Positions 46,645 to 57,912 of a DNA stretch of 64,000 bases are shown here, piece after piece. Below the pieces are notes generated by a model. That model searched no databases, was not told the origin of the DNA, and worked only from the letters and a program-made list of their open reading frames with translations. Made by a program: the position numbers and the translations under genes. Position 1 is the stretch's first letter. Every line of letters begins with the position of its first letter. The DNA is from Turbatrix aceti (lineage: Eukaryota > Nematoda > Chromadorea > Rhabditida > Panagrolaimidae): the NCBI GenBank assembly GCA_963969345.1, contig OZ017767.1, positions 11,166,471 to 11,230,470 on the forward strand. Direction: 5' to 3'.

Positions 46645-49111
46645 TTTTTTGAGAATTTAGCCGTGTTGGCCCGCGACTAAATTTCCGTCCCGTTTTAAAC
46701 TCTGCAATGGGCATCTCAAATTCGATCATGATTAGAAACTTTCAAAATGGAAACAAAAGCAAAAAAGGATGACATGGCGCTGAACCCACCAGGCAACATC
46801 GCGTAGAGATGGAATAATCATGATCATGGTCTATCGAAAAACTACATATGGCTATCCGTGTTTGTCGCTTCTTAAAGCAGGTTTCCAGATCAATTGGGTG
46901 AATGGGGGAGGAGAGAAAAAGGCTGTTTGGGGTCCACGGGGACAACGCAACGGCTGCCGTTGGGCCAACTGGGACCAAGTAACGTACGTAGTACTGGTTT
47001 AGCTTGTCAGCACGTCGCCTTCATTTTATAGATTCATTCAGAACTCATATCAATTTTTTTTCGACGTGAGACAAGTTTTGTAGGATGGATGAAAAAAAAA
47101 CAATATAAGGAAATGTTTTTTTTTCTGTTCCTTGCTGTCACGTGGATGACGGCCGTGACTGACTGACTGGCTGGACGACCGGTCAGTTGATGGGATTAGA
47201 GATCTATGTATCCTTTCTTTTCCCACGCCACTTTTTTTATACACAGATGGGGCCACTGGTCAGGGGGAAGGTGGACTAGACACCGGTTGAGGAGTGGTAA
47301 AAGTTTGTTTTAAACAAAAGCTGGATTTTTTTCCTTGTGTTGCGCAATGGAATAAAAAAAAAGCGGAGATCAGAAGGCGAACAATGGAAGGGTAGAGGTA
47401 ATTAACTGGTTTAGACAATATATAAAAAGTATATAAAAAAATGTTGGGAAATCACTGGTCACAACAAGTGATTTATGTATGTATGTTAGGATGAGATCGG
47501 ATGAAAGGGTGATGTCAGGTTGTTTTCTTGGAATCGTAAATTGAATTACAAGAGAGAAAAAAACTTGGAAAAAGAAATTTTACAAAAACATATACGTGCG
47601 AAAAAAAAAATTACAAAATAAAACAAATTTTGAAAAAAAAAATTTAAAAAAATTGAAAAATATAACGTAACGTTTACTACGGTCGCTAAAAAATAATGTT
47701 CGATATTCACGTAAAATAATTCTTTGGAAGTAACGTTTTTTTAGTTCGTACAGACCAAAACATCTTTTTCAATTTTTTGGTCTGTTGTATTTTGTGATTG
47801 TATTATTCTAAAATTTATAATACATTTTTAAAATTTTCAATACAACAAAAAACAATATTATTGTTATTTAAAAATAAAAAAAAATCGTGAATTGCAGACA
47901 CCAAATGTTACAACTGACTCACCTGCGGCCATTATGCTGCGCGGCTTTGACAAAATCAAGTTTGTGTCTTCAACTGGCCTTCACAGGCGGCCCAGGCGGT
48001 GCTAACACGTCTGCACGCCTTGCCCGCAGCACCCTGAACGGCCGACTGCGAAGAAGACTGTCCACATCGGCCAGCGCGTGGTCATCATCATCCTCGTCTT
48101 CGGGGTCTGGATCCAGGGAGCCAGATGACGACGACGGACTTCTGTCCGGTGATTTTGATAAAATTGCCCGCGAAACCGGTGCTTCGCTACGCCTACCAAC
48201 AGGCGTGGAATACAGAGGACACTCGATGGCAGCAGCTGGATCACAGACACAGGGACACCTGAGGGGTGAGAACTTTTTTGTCATCCACCCACGCATTCGG
48301 TGGGGCGCACATTCGGCACCTGCGACGACGAGTCCCGAGTTGCAGCTGGAAGAAGCTGTGGCACTGGTTCGGACGTTGCCGGGATTCAATGTTTCGACGT
48401 GAGTTTTTTTTTAATTTTTGATGCAATTAATTAATTAATTAATTCTAATTTTAATAACATAAAAAAATTTATTGTAAAAAAATTTTTTTATTTAAAAACT
48501 GAAATAAAATTTTTTTATACTAATTAATTAATTAATTGATTGATTAATTAATTACTTAATTAATTAATTGATTGATTAATTAGTTAACAAAAAACTTTTA
48601 AATTTGAAAATCGATTTTTTTACTCTAATTAATTAATTAATTAGTTAAATAATAAAAAACTTTTTTTAATGAAAAAAGCGTTTTAACAGACACTCTGCGA
48701 GCCGATTTAGGACCAAGGTGGGGAGAAGGACACATCATTTTGACACTTTCAAATGTTTTGAGTCAGAGTTGTAGGCCTTCGGGGGAAAGGTCCAAAGCCG
48801 CGATACTTTATTTTATAAAATTCGGATTCACGAGATTCGGCTTCAGAAGTGTTTTTCATAAAAAATAGTGCCATGTGCTACGTTGGTCATGAACAATTCT
48901 AAAAAAATTAATATAGGGGTTTCTGAGGACGGCGGATCCAATGACATATTCAGAATTTTTTTTCAGTTACGGTAATTATTGATTTTTTGATATCATACGT
49001 TTTCAAACCGCTATCATATTCGGATCTCAAACTTAAGCGGTAATTCGATAAGCCTATCTTCTTCCCCGTTGTTTTTTGTATCGGAAAAAGTAAAACACAA
49101 AAAAAAATCGC
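46645..49111. repeat. Duplicated block B (HflX 5' region, second copy)
   Basis: Counterpart of 29286-31752. Here it is continuous with the rest of the HflX gene. 46645-47904 is noncoding upstream sequence with ACTGACTGACTGGCTGG repeats (47157-47173) and A/T tracts. Confidence 0.9.
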
Positions 49112-51929
49112 GTGCCCAAGGTTGTCATAAATTTTAATTTATGCTCCAGACTCGACACCAAAGCCCTGCGCGCAACGTGCGCGCATGATTTTGCGCTGCT
49201 GCACACGCGCATTGACCTTTATTTTTTAGACGCATGCCTAACTTATTACAAAAACCGTTTTGGAACCATTCAATAGGTGTGCCAAGGCGGGAAGGTGTAC
49301 AGTAGTCTTTTTTCCGAGCTTCACCTGTAAAATGCCTGAGGCTATTAGCCATGAACATTTTAACAAAAATGACCTATTCTATCTTTTAGAGAATTCAATT
49401 CTCTATGGTGTATAAAATTTTCAGATTTTTGCCGTTATTTTTGGATACTGTAGCTTAATTTGCCCAACATGTTCTAAATTTGACTTCAAATTATGAGATT
49501 TTTATTTCTTAAGAGAAGCGTCGGCTGAAAAATGAAGGTTGAACTTGGTGTATGTTTTTTAAATTAAGGTACCGAACCCAAAAATAAAGGTAAAAATCTG
49601 AAAATTTTATACACCATAGAGAATTGAATTCTCTAAAAGATAGAATAGGTCATTTTTGTCAAAATGTTCATGGCTAATAGCCTCAGGCATTTTACAGGTG
49701 AAGCTTGGAAAAAAGACTACTGTACACCTTCCTGCCTTGGCACACCTATTGAATGGTTCCAAAAACGATTTTTATAATAAGTTAGGCATGTGCCTAAAAA
49801 ATAAAGGTCAATACGCGTGTGCAGCAGCGCAAAATCATGCGTGCACGTTGCGCGCAGGGCTTCGGTGTGGAGTCTAGAGCATAAATTTTAATTTAAAAAA
49901 TTTATGACAACCTTGGGCACGCGATTTTTTTTTGTGTTTTACTTTTTCCGATACAAAAAACAACGGGGAAGAAGATAGGCTTATCGAATTACCGCTTAAG
50001 TTTGAGATCCGAATATGATAGCGGTTTGAAAACGTATGATATCAAAAAATCGATAATTACCGTAACTGAAAAAAAATTCTGAGTATGTCATTGGATCCGC
50101 CGTCCTCAGAAACCCCTATATTAATTATTTCAGAATTGTTCATGACCAACGTAGCACGGGGCATTATTGTTTATGAAAAACACTTCTGAAGCCGAATCTC
50201 GTGAATCCGAATTTTATAAAATAAAATATCGCGGCTTTGGACATTTCCCCCGAAGGCCTACAACTCTGACTCAAAACATTTGAAAGTGTCAAAATGATGT
50301 GTCCTCGATCCTAAATCGGCTCACAGAGTGTCTGTTAAAATCTACCGTACCTCTTACAGATCTGCAATCGTCGGAACAGATTACAACACGAAGCGAAAAC
50401 AAATCTGGGGAGCCGGACGAATTTCAGCACTTTTGGAACACAAATTGAAGCACAGTGCAACGGCTGTTTTCATCAATGTCGATATGCTGACACCGAGTCA
50501 ACAGGTTCGGACAAAAAAAAATTAGAAAATAAATCAATAAAAAAATTTCCAGTCTACTCTTGCCAAAATTTTTGGCGTCCCAGTCTACGATCGATACAAC
50601 ATCGTTTTGCTCATCTTCAAACTCTACGCCAAAACCAAAGAAGCCCATCTCCAGATTGCGCTTGCAGAAATCCCGTACATCAGGTTTTATATCCCCTTCC
50701 GGGTGTTTTTTTACAATCTATCGATTTAGGCATCGCCTAAAATTCCTCGACCAACAACACGCGTCTCCCGACGCACTTCACGTGAATCAGGCAGTTACGA
50801 CGCTGTCCCACAGCAAAGCCGATAAATTTGAGATCCTGCGCCTACGAGAGCACGCGCTCAAGAAGAAACTCAGGGCTGTCATGGAATCCAAGGACGATGA
50901 GCTGCAGTATCGCCTGTCGAAGGGCGTAAAGGCAGCGAGGTCTATCGTCATTGCGGTCATCGGGTACACCAATGCTGGAAAGACGACGTTGGTCAAAAAG
51001 TGAGTGGAGATGAAAAAAAGTTTGAAGATGAATCACAAAAAATTAATTTTTTAGACGCGTCCAATTTTTTGTTGTAAATATTATTTTTCAATTTTTGCAC
51101 GAAATATTTTTTAAATTAGATTTTCAGTTTTTTTAATCTGCTTTTAAATTTTCTAATTTCAAAAAAAATTTATTTTGTTACATAAAAAAATAATAATGCA
51201 ATTTTTTTAGGCTGACAGGAGCAAAACAACTCCACGGAGAAGACAGACTTTTTGCCACTCTCGACACAACCGTCCATGGCGCACTCCTGCCTTCAGGATG
51301 CCACGCCGTCTTCGCCGACACCATCGGATTTATCTCCAATCTTCCGGTCCAGCTTTTTGCTTCTTTTCAGGCGACGCTGAAACACGTTTTTGGAGCTGTG
51401 AGTTTTTCTGACTTCCAACCATCGATTTCTGAAAACCTATGATTTTCAGGATGTTCTAATTCACATCCAGGACCTGTCACACCCGGACTGCGTCACTCAG
51501 CGCGACAACGTCATCGAGACCCTGACAAATCTCGGTTTGGAGTCATCTGTCGTCAATTCAATGATCACAGTTGGCAACAAAATTGACAAACTTGATTCCG
51601 GGCAACTTGAAGCCGTAGACGGCAGCTTACAGCTGATTTCCTGTGAAACAGGGGCTGGCATCGAGCAACTTATCCAGAAGATTGACGAAGTGGTCATCCG
51701 GATGTCAGGTGCCAAACGACGACGATTTAATCTCAAAGCTTCTAGCTCGGCACTTGGGTATTTGTACAAAAACAATTTTATATCCTCAAACGGCCAGGTC
51801 AAAGAGCTGGAGGATGGAAACAGGCTCCAGGTGGAGGTCGTCATGACTGATGACCAATTTGCTGTTTTTCAAGCCTCTATGACGAAGGAGGGGTCGTCGA
51901 AGTTGAAAAAGATGGTTCAGAGTGTTTGA
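47905..51929 (+). CDS. HflX/GTPBP6-type GTPase, probably mitochondrial
   Basis: Exons 47905-48398, 50360-50504, 50553-50683, 50730-50999, 51211-51397 and 51450-51929 give 568 residues. HflX GTPases bind the large ribosomal subunit; the animal homolog GTPBP6 acts on mitochondrial ribosomes. The N-terminus MLQLTHLRPLCCAAL is a likely mitochondrial presequence, and TTGCAG lies just before the ATG (trans-splice type). The HflX N-domain includes LEEAVALVRTL; then the G motifs GYTNAGKTT (335-343), ATLDTT (362-367), DTIGF (383-387), NKID (452-455) and SCETGAG (473-479). Intron 1 carries a 1.66-kb palindromic transposon. Coding sequence intact. Confidence 0.93.
48683..50338. mobile_element. TTAA foldback element in HflX intron 1
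   Basis: TTAACAGACACTCTGCGAGC at the left and its mirror GGCTCACAGAGTGTCTGTTAA at the right bound a 1656-base near-perfect palindrome with arms over 700 bases and a loop around 49410-49590. The second HflX copy has an empty site, with one TCAA where this copy has TTAA on both sides, so TTAA is the target duplication. piggyBac-type transposases use TTAA; assignment to them is inference. It has no transposase. A transcript of it would fold into long double-stranded RNA. Confidence 0.92.
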
Positions 51930-51972
51930 ATTTTTTTGATAAAAATAATAAGAAAATGCACAGACTTTCAAC

Positions 51973-52395
51973 CAAGGCATAAAATCCGGCCGGCCGGCCG
52001 CAAAAGCCGGCACGGCCGGCCGGCCGCGGCCGGCTGCGGGCCGGCTTTTCGATTCAAGGCCGGCCGAAAAAGCCGGGAAAAGCCGGAAAAATATTCGAAA
52101 GTTGATTTTTTTCGAAAAAAGAATGATTTTCTGACGTTTTTGTGCTTCATTCGTTTTTTTTTACTTTTTACCACAGGGGAATTTATTATTATGCATTTTT
52201 CCATAATATTAGGTTGTTTCCAAAAAAATTTTTTTCTAAATTTGGTCAGATTTTGCGAAAATAACCCTAAAATAAGGCACAAAAATTTTTTTCAAAAAAT
52301 AGGTCGCGGCCGCGGCCGGCCCGGCTTCGGCCTGAAAATTTAGGCCGGCCGCAAGCCGGCCGGCGGCCTGATTTTTAGGCCGGTTTTATGCCTTG
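51973..52395. mobile_element. GC-rich palindromic MITE with 8-bp duplication
   Basis: CAAGGCATAAAA...TTTTATGCCTTG termini are flanked on both sides by CTTTCAAC, an 8-bp target duplication as made by hAT-type transposases. The body starts and ends with GGCCGG-rich inverted repeats around an AT-rich middle. 423 bases; no coding capacity. It lies 44 bases after the HflX stop, so probably in the 3' UTR. The same element is in the other HflX copy. Confidence 0.88.
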
Positions 52396-52403
52396 CTTTC
52401 AAC

Positions 52404-52987
52404 CTGAATGAAATTTGGACTGGATATGTTTCGTTTTGCATGCATTTTTGTCAGTTCCAAAAACATTTCAAGTAAAAAATAATAATTTTTTTGAAATTTT
52501 TGAAAAGTTTGAAAACAACCAACTGAGTGAGAAGCAAAATTTATTTGAAAGCATTTTTTTGGGGTTTTTGGGTACCGAAATACGAAAATTTAGTAAACCG
52601 CATCCCCAACTTTAAAATAATATTTTTTTTGATTTTCAGTTTTGATGTTCATATTTTTTACACATCAATTACGATGCTGATGTTTTCAAAAACATACTTT
52701 TTCAATTTTGTACTTTTGGTTTTCATTTTTAATAAATAGAGACACTGATTTCTGTTGTCACTAGCAAAACACATTTTTACCCTAAACAACATAAATTTGC
52801 AAAACAATTTTACAAAAACCCGTTACCTCATTAAGAACATACGTAATTGGTCCGTGTTGTTTGCTCGGAAACAAATATCGTTTTTTGTTGTCTGTATCAT
52901 GTGTGGAGTAAAGAGTCCATTACGTTCAAGCGTCAACTGCCCCGCCCGTTTATCAAAACTGTTCAAATACAGTAACATTGAATAGAC
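52404..52987. other. Region downstream of HflX
   Basis: AT-rich; no gene supported. It continues as duplicated sequence to at least 52675, the point matched by the window end at 64000. Confidence 0.4.
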
Positions 52988-54300
52988 GAGGACAAGACTT
53001 TTTTACACTTTCAAATATTTTGAGCCAGAATTGTTCCCCACCCCCAAAAACGTCTAAATCCGCGATACACGGATTTTTAAAAACATCGGATTCTATAATT
53101 CTGGATTCTGAAAGGTTTTTGATAAAAATTAATGTCACGCGCTCCGTTCATGGAGAAAAAGGCTGAAAATTTTTTTTGGGGGGTTTTCATAGACGGGGAA
53201 CACGAAGTCGTAATCAAAATTTTTTTATCATTACGGTAAGTGCCACTTTTGGGCTAAAATTGATGGTTTTTTGGCCACCACTGATTGGGTTTTCAGAGGT
53301 GCCAACATTGGCATAGCCTATCTTTTTCCCTGTGTTTTGACGCGTCGAATGGGGTAATGCATGAAACAAAGGAGTGACCGCAATGAGGTCATCCATAGGC
53401 ATTTATGATGCGCACTCGAGAAAACGCGCACAATTTTGCTTCAAGTGACAAAAAAAGAGCGTGCGCGCGCATAAAAGGTGTCATGTTCAAAAAAACACCG
53501 TGAAGCCAATTTTTGTTTTCTATGTCCACGGTCACTTTGGTAGGCTTCGGCGTGTCCCAAATATCACATTAAGCTAGTTTCACATTTTATCGGATAATTT
53601 TGCACAAAGTTACAGCGTTTGAAAGTTTCATGTCTTTTCAAGGCCTGTGGCATCGCCCAATGTTGTCAGGTAAAATACCCAAAGATAAAAATCAATCTTT
53701 GGGACATGCCAAAGCCTACCAAAGTGACCGTGGACATAGAAAACAAAAATTTGCTTCACGGTGTTTTTTTGAACATGACACCTTTTATGCGCGCGCACGC
53801 TCTTTTTTTGTCACTTGAAGCGAAATTGTGTGCGTTTTCGCGAGTGCGCATCATAAATGCCTATGGATGACCTCATTGCGGTCACTCCTTTGTTTCATGC
53901 ATTACCCCATTCGACGCGTCAAAACACGGGGAAAAAGATAGGCTATGCCAATGTTGGCACCTCTGAAAACCCAATCAGTGGTGGCCAAAAAACCATCAAT
54001 TTTAGCCCAAAAGTGGCACTTACCGTAATGATAAAAAAAATTTGATTACGACTTCGTGTTCCCCGTCTATGAAAACCCCCCTAAAAAAATTTTCAGCCTT
54101 TTTCTCCGTGAACGAGCGCGTGACATTAATTTTTATCAAAAACCCTTCAGAAGCCAAATCTACAGAATCCGATTTTTTTTTAAATCTGTTTGGCGGGAAT
54201 ATATGTTTTTAAGGGTGGGGAACAATTCTGGCTCAAAAAATAAAAAGTTGTAAAAAAGTCTTGTCGGCCGACCTAAATCCTGTCGCAGACTGCTTCTTAA
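52988..54300. mobile_element. TTAA foldback element, third type
   Basis: Inverted arms of about 600 bases meet near 53600-53650. The right end TCGCAGACTGCTTCTTAA keeps the family terminus and TTAA, while the left terminal 20-25 bases are lost or diverged. Shared family blocks include TTACACTTTCAAATATTTTG and CCTATCTTTTTCCC. Short frames inside the arms are mirror images of each other and not genes. Confidence 0.85.
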
Positions 54301-54359
54301 GACAATTTTAAAAATTACAAAATATATTTATTAGTCATTTTTTATTAGCTCTCTCAAGA

Positions 54360-55519
54360 ATGTCAGCAGAGAGCTACAATAATTCTACCCTCAGCAACTT
54401 ACCTTTTAATTTTTCTAATGTGGAGTGCCACAAAGCGAACGTTACTCATCGCCAATATTTAATGCGGATAACCAATACTGTCATTATTTTTGTTGCCATA
54501 ATTGGCATCATTCTGTTTGTGCCCATTTTTGTCAAATCTTCAAAATTCTTCGTCCACTTTACATCCGCCTTTCGGTGGTTGATTGTGTTTTACAGTATAC
54601 TAAGCTTAATATACAACGCTATGACGATGGCTACTTTTTCTTGGCAGGAGTGGCACTACTGGACGAATAAGGGTTGCGATATTATGGTCGACGAAGCCAC
54701 CTGTGAGCTGCTCAAGATGGCGACATATTTTTGCGCGGTTTCCGCTAGCATGATTCAACTCATCATTTCACTTGAACATTTTTTGTCATTATACCTGCAG
54801 GTTAACAAAGGCCAATTTGTAAGGTTCATGATTTATATTTGGTGTACGGTAGGTTTCTGTCATTCAAAACGGAAATAATTTTTTTGTGGTTTAGTTTATT
54901 TTTGGAAGTCTGATGACGTATCATTTGTATCACGGTGAATTTGATTGGAGAGCTGAAAACAAAATGTACTTTTGCACGATGACGACTAAGAAAACAGCAG
55001 TTGCACTCAAAATAAACTATTTTATACTTTTTGCAATCAATCTGATCTGCATGCTCTGTTTTGCTATTTTTTGCAATTTCAGGAGCAAGCTTAGGTAAAT
55101 TATAACATTTTTTTTTGGCATTTATTTAACTCAATTTCAGTAACCAGGAAAACGACTTTAATTTGTCTACCCGATATGACACATTTGTCAAGCTTTATTC
55201 GCTGTCTGTTTCCGTTAAACTGGTAAAATGGTGTTTCATCGTCAACATTATCACACAGTTCAGCAACAGTGTGCTTCGTCAAGTCGCTACCGTACCCGAG
55301 GACTTGGCACCTCTTTTTACGTGCATAAATGGGGTAATTTTTGTATTATCAGTTTTTGCGTGATAATGAATATTTTTTTTATAGCTGCCTACTGTAATGT
55401 TGCTCATCTGGTCGGTTGTTCTGTATCGCATGCTGAAGAAGGAAAAGCAGACTGTTACTGAGGATCACAAAGTCGCCGGACTACAGTACTTTCAACAATT
55501 TAGAAAACAGTGGCAGTAA
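54360..55519 (+). CDS. Nematode 7TM chemoreceptor, Sra/Srab-like
   Basis: Exons 54360-54848, 54895-55094, 55141-55333 and 55385-55519 give 338 residues. Start MSAESYNNSTLSNLPFNF with N-glycosylation sites, then seven hydrophobic segments, the first ITNTVIIFVAIIGIILFVPI. SLEHFLSLYL in the third segment and the loop NLSTRYDTFVKLYSLSV resemble the Sra/Srab group of G-protein-coupled receptors expressed in sensory neurons. The last segment is TVMLLIWSVVLYRML with a basic tail. All introns are under 60 bases with good signals. The subfamily is a judgement by eye. Confidence 0.8.
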
Positions 55520-56349
55520 AAAAATTCGAAAGCAGTCGACACTTGAAAAAAAGTGTAAATGAGTATGTAATTAATTTTAAGCACCAAAGATAAATGGCAA
55601 AAAAATACTCCCTAAGCGCACATTGAAAAAAATAAGTTTTAAAAATATAGACGTATAAAAATATTTTGACTCATCAACTTTTGTGTGCTTGCAGAAAGAT
55701 CCTGTATGAATAATAATTTGGAAGCAGAATAAAGAAATTATTGTTTGTGTTATCACTTTTTTACAACTTAAAAAATGTACAATTACTTTGTGAGGCTAAT
55801 GAGTTATCAGTTTTTTTGGAGAACGTTTTTGCCATCTTATTTTTTGATTACTGTAGCTATTTTTAGTAATTATCTATTTATACATAAAAAGTTTTTTGGA
55901 GTTGTATACCTGCCTTTTTCGCAAAGAAAAGGTGGTAGGTGTCCAAAACAGAGATGGGGGTCTATTTTGTCAAATTAACCAATTATCTATTTTTATTCCT
56001 AATTTATTTTTTAGCGTTTTTATTTTCCAAAATTTAACATCGATTTAAAAAATGTTCTTTTGAATGCTGTGTTGAAATTGAATATTCATTATGAAAAACT
56101 TCAGAGCAGCGTCGGTGTACCAAAGAGCGCTGCTTTGATGATCGGTATAAAAATTATCAACGTCACAATAAAAATATTAAAACCCTTACAAGCTCTTTAA
56201 CGACGGCTTTTCAGATCTGTTTGCTAAAAAAATTGTGTCACATGAACACGAGTCGTCGCAGAAGCTTCTTTTGAGCCGACGCGTTAACGGTCACGTGCGT
56301 GCTTACGTAGCAAATTAATTCGTAAATTGTATTTTTCAACGACTTTACA
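55520..56349. other. Intergenic
   Basis: AT-rich, no supported gene; AATAAA at 55728 can serve the chemoreceptor upstream. A hydrophobic frame at 55775-55978 is probably chance. Confidence 0.4.
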
Positions 56350-56623
56350 ATGATTGATATGTCTGATTTTTTTGACTACGATATCGACAAGCGACACATA
56401 CTTATTTTGTTTTGCATCGATGTCGTTCTCCTCATGTGCCTCATTCCCTGTTGTTACCACTTTTGTGTGGAATTGAAAAGTTGTAAGTTTCATCACCGTT
56501 TTTACAAACACAATTTTTTTTCCAATTTTAGATAATATAGAAGTGAATTTGATTCAACGGTCCGAACAATCCAAAGCCTTGATTACGACCACTATTAGTA
56601 CTCATGATGAAACGACAGTGTAA
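56350..56623 (+). CDS. Tiny single-pass membrane protein
   Basis: Exons 56350-56482 and 56532-56623 join across a 49-base intron (GTAAGT...TTTTAG) to 74 residues. It starts MIDMSDFFDYDIDKRH, has one hydrophobic helix (ILILFCIDVVLLMCLIPCC) and a polar tail ending THDETTV. The acidic N-terminus, single helix and two-exon layout resemble the small protein at 22867-23541, but the sequences do not clearly match. No family recognised; a chance pairing of frames is possible. Confidence 0.55.
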
Positions 56624-56948
56624 TCGTTAATTTTGAAACAATTGCACTCAAAGAATTTGTAAAGATGTTTAAATTTGATGTTATTTGCAGAGTATTTTTG
56701 ACTTTCATATTTTATTTTTATGTTTTTTTGAGGATCATTTACTAACGTTTTTGATATTTTTTCAATATCATTTATTTTATTAAATTTCAATAAAGATATT
56801 TTTACAATAGATTCATGTCTCACGTTTTTTCTTTTCATGAAAACTGGAGGATACTGTATTACTCAATGTTGTTCGGGTGATAAACGTGAACGGTCGCGGA
56901 TCTGAAGTTGAATAGATGCAGAAAACGACGTTGGCCTGCAAAAATTTC

Positions 56949-57743
56949 TTATACCCTTAAAAATTGCCCAAAAAGGTGATTAAAACTAACAGTAACCAAT
57001 ATGACCGTAAAAGCGACAAAAACGAGTCTCCATTGCGTCTGATCCGTGTCGTCATCGACAAGCAGTGCCACTAGTCCCGGGCAAACAAACAGTGCCACGC
57101 ATTTTAGAAACTGAATGTTGGAAATAACAAAAGCAGAGTATTGCCTTGAAACCAGGGTCCCCGCTTTGTAAAAGCCGCCGCAGTTTGCCCCGAGGGCAGC
57201 TATGATCAGGATGACAAAAATCACTCCCAGCGACGAGTTGCCCTGGGGTAGGAACCCTAGCCCGGCATAGAGAACCGCCGGAATGCCCAGGGCAGCCGAA
57301 TTGAAGATTCGTAGTTTGCAAGTTTCAGACGGCCATAGCAGGTAATCGGACAGCACTGCGAGACTCAGCTTGACGGGGATATGAACGGCTCCGGGGATAG
57401 CAGCTAGCATGCCTGTTTTTTGGACCGAAAAACCTAATACGCTGCTGAAGTAGGTCGGAGCGTAGAGATTGACAAAAAGCCCTGCGCTGAGGTCGGCGAG
57501 GGCGTTGAGCCAGATGATCCAGACAAAGGGGTCTTTCAAAATTGCCCAGTACGGGACAAAGCTGTCCATTTGGATATGGGCGTCGGATTTTCCATGATGC
57601 ATTTTGGATAGCTCTAGAGAGGTGACGAAGGGGTGGGTTGAGGGATCGTCCCGGAAGAGAAGCACCCAGAGCAGGAAAAGGATAAGGCCCACGGCGCCGT
57701 GGAGATAGAAAACTGCTGGCCAGCCAAACTGAGAGTCGCACAG
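56949..57743 (-). pseudogene. SLC17-like MFS transporter, 3' exon only
   Basis: One exon encodes 264 residues beginning at an acceptor (TTTTCAG) with LCDSQFGWPAVFYLHGA, the sequence typical of the middle of SLC17 anion transporters, and runs through the six C-terminal membrane segments (YAPTYFSSVLGFSVQKTGML, ALGANCGGFYKAG). No exon for the N-terminal half is found upstream: the next gene on this strand, a chemoreceptor, ends 170 bases away. Either the 5' half is lost, or it lies beyond the N gap and the chemoreceptor is nested in an intron. The reading frame itself is intact. Confidence 0.7.
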
Positions 57744-57912
57744 CTGAAAATCGAACTTTTAACCGTATACATTTTTTTTATTTAGCAAACTTTGACTGCT
57801 AAAAAATTGAAATATAATTTCTTACTTTTTTTAAATTTAGATATTTGTTTATTTAATTCAAATATAAATACAATACATAATATTCGTTTTACATAGCAAT
57901 ATTGTTTCTTGA

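Noticed and set aside
51936..52343. 135-codon frame through the GC-rich MITE
   Set aside because: It begins after the HflX stop and reads through transposon inverted repeats; composition alone keeps it open.
53214..54045. Identical 62-codon frames (MPMDDLIAVTP...) on both strands
   Set aside because: They are the two arms of the third foldback element read in opposite directions, not genes.
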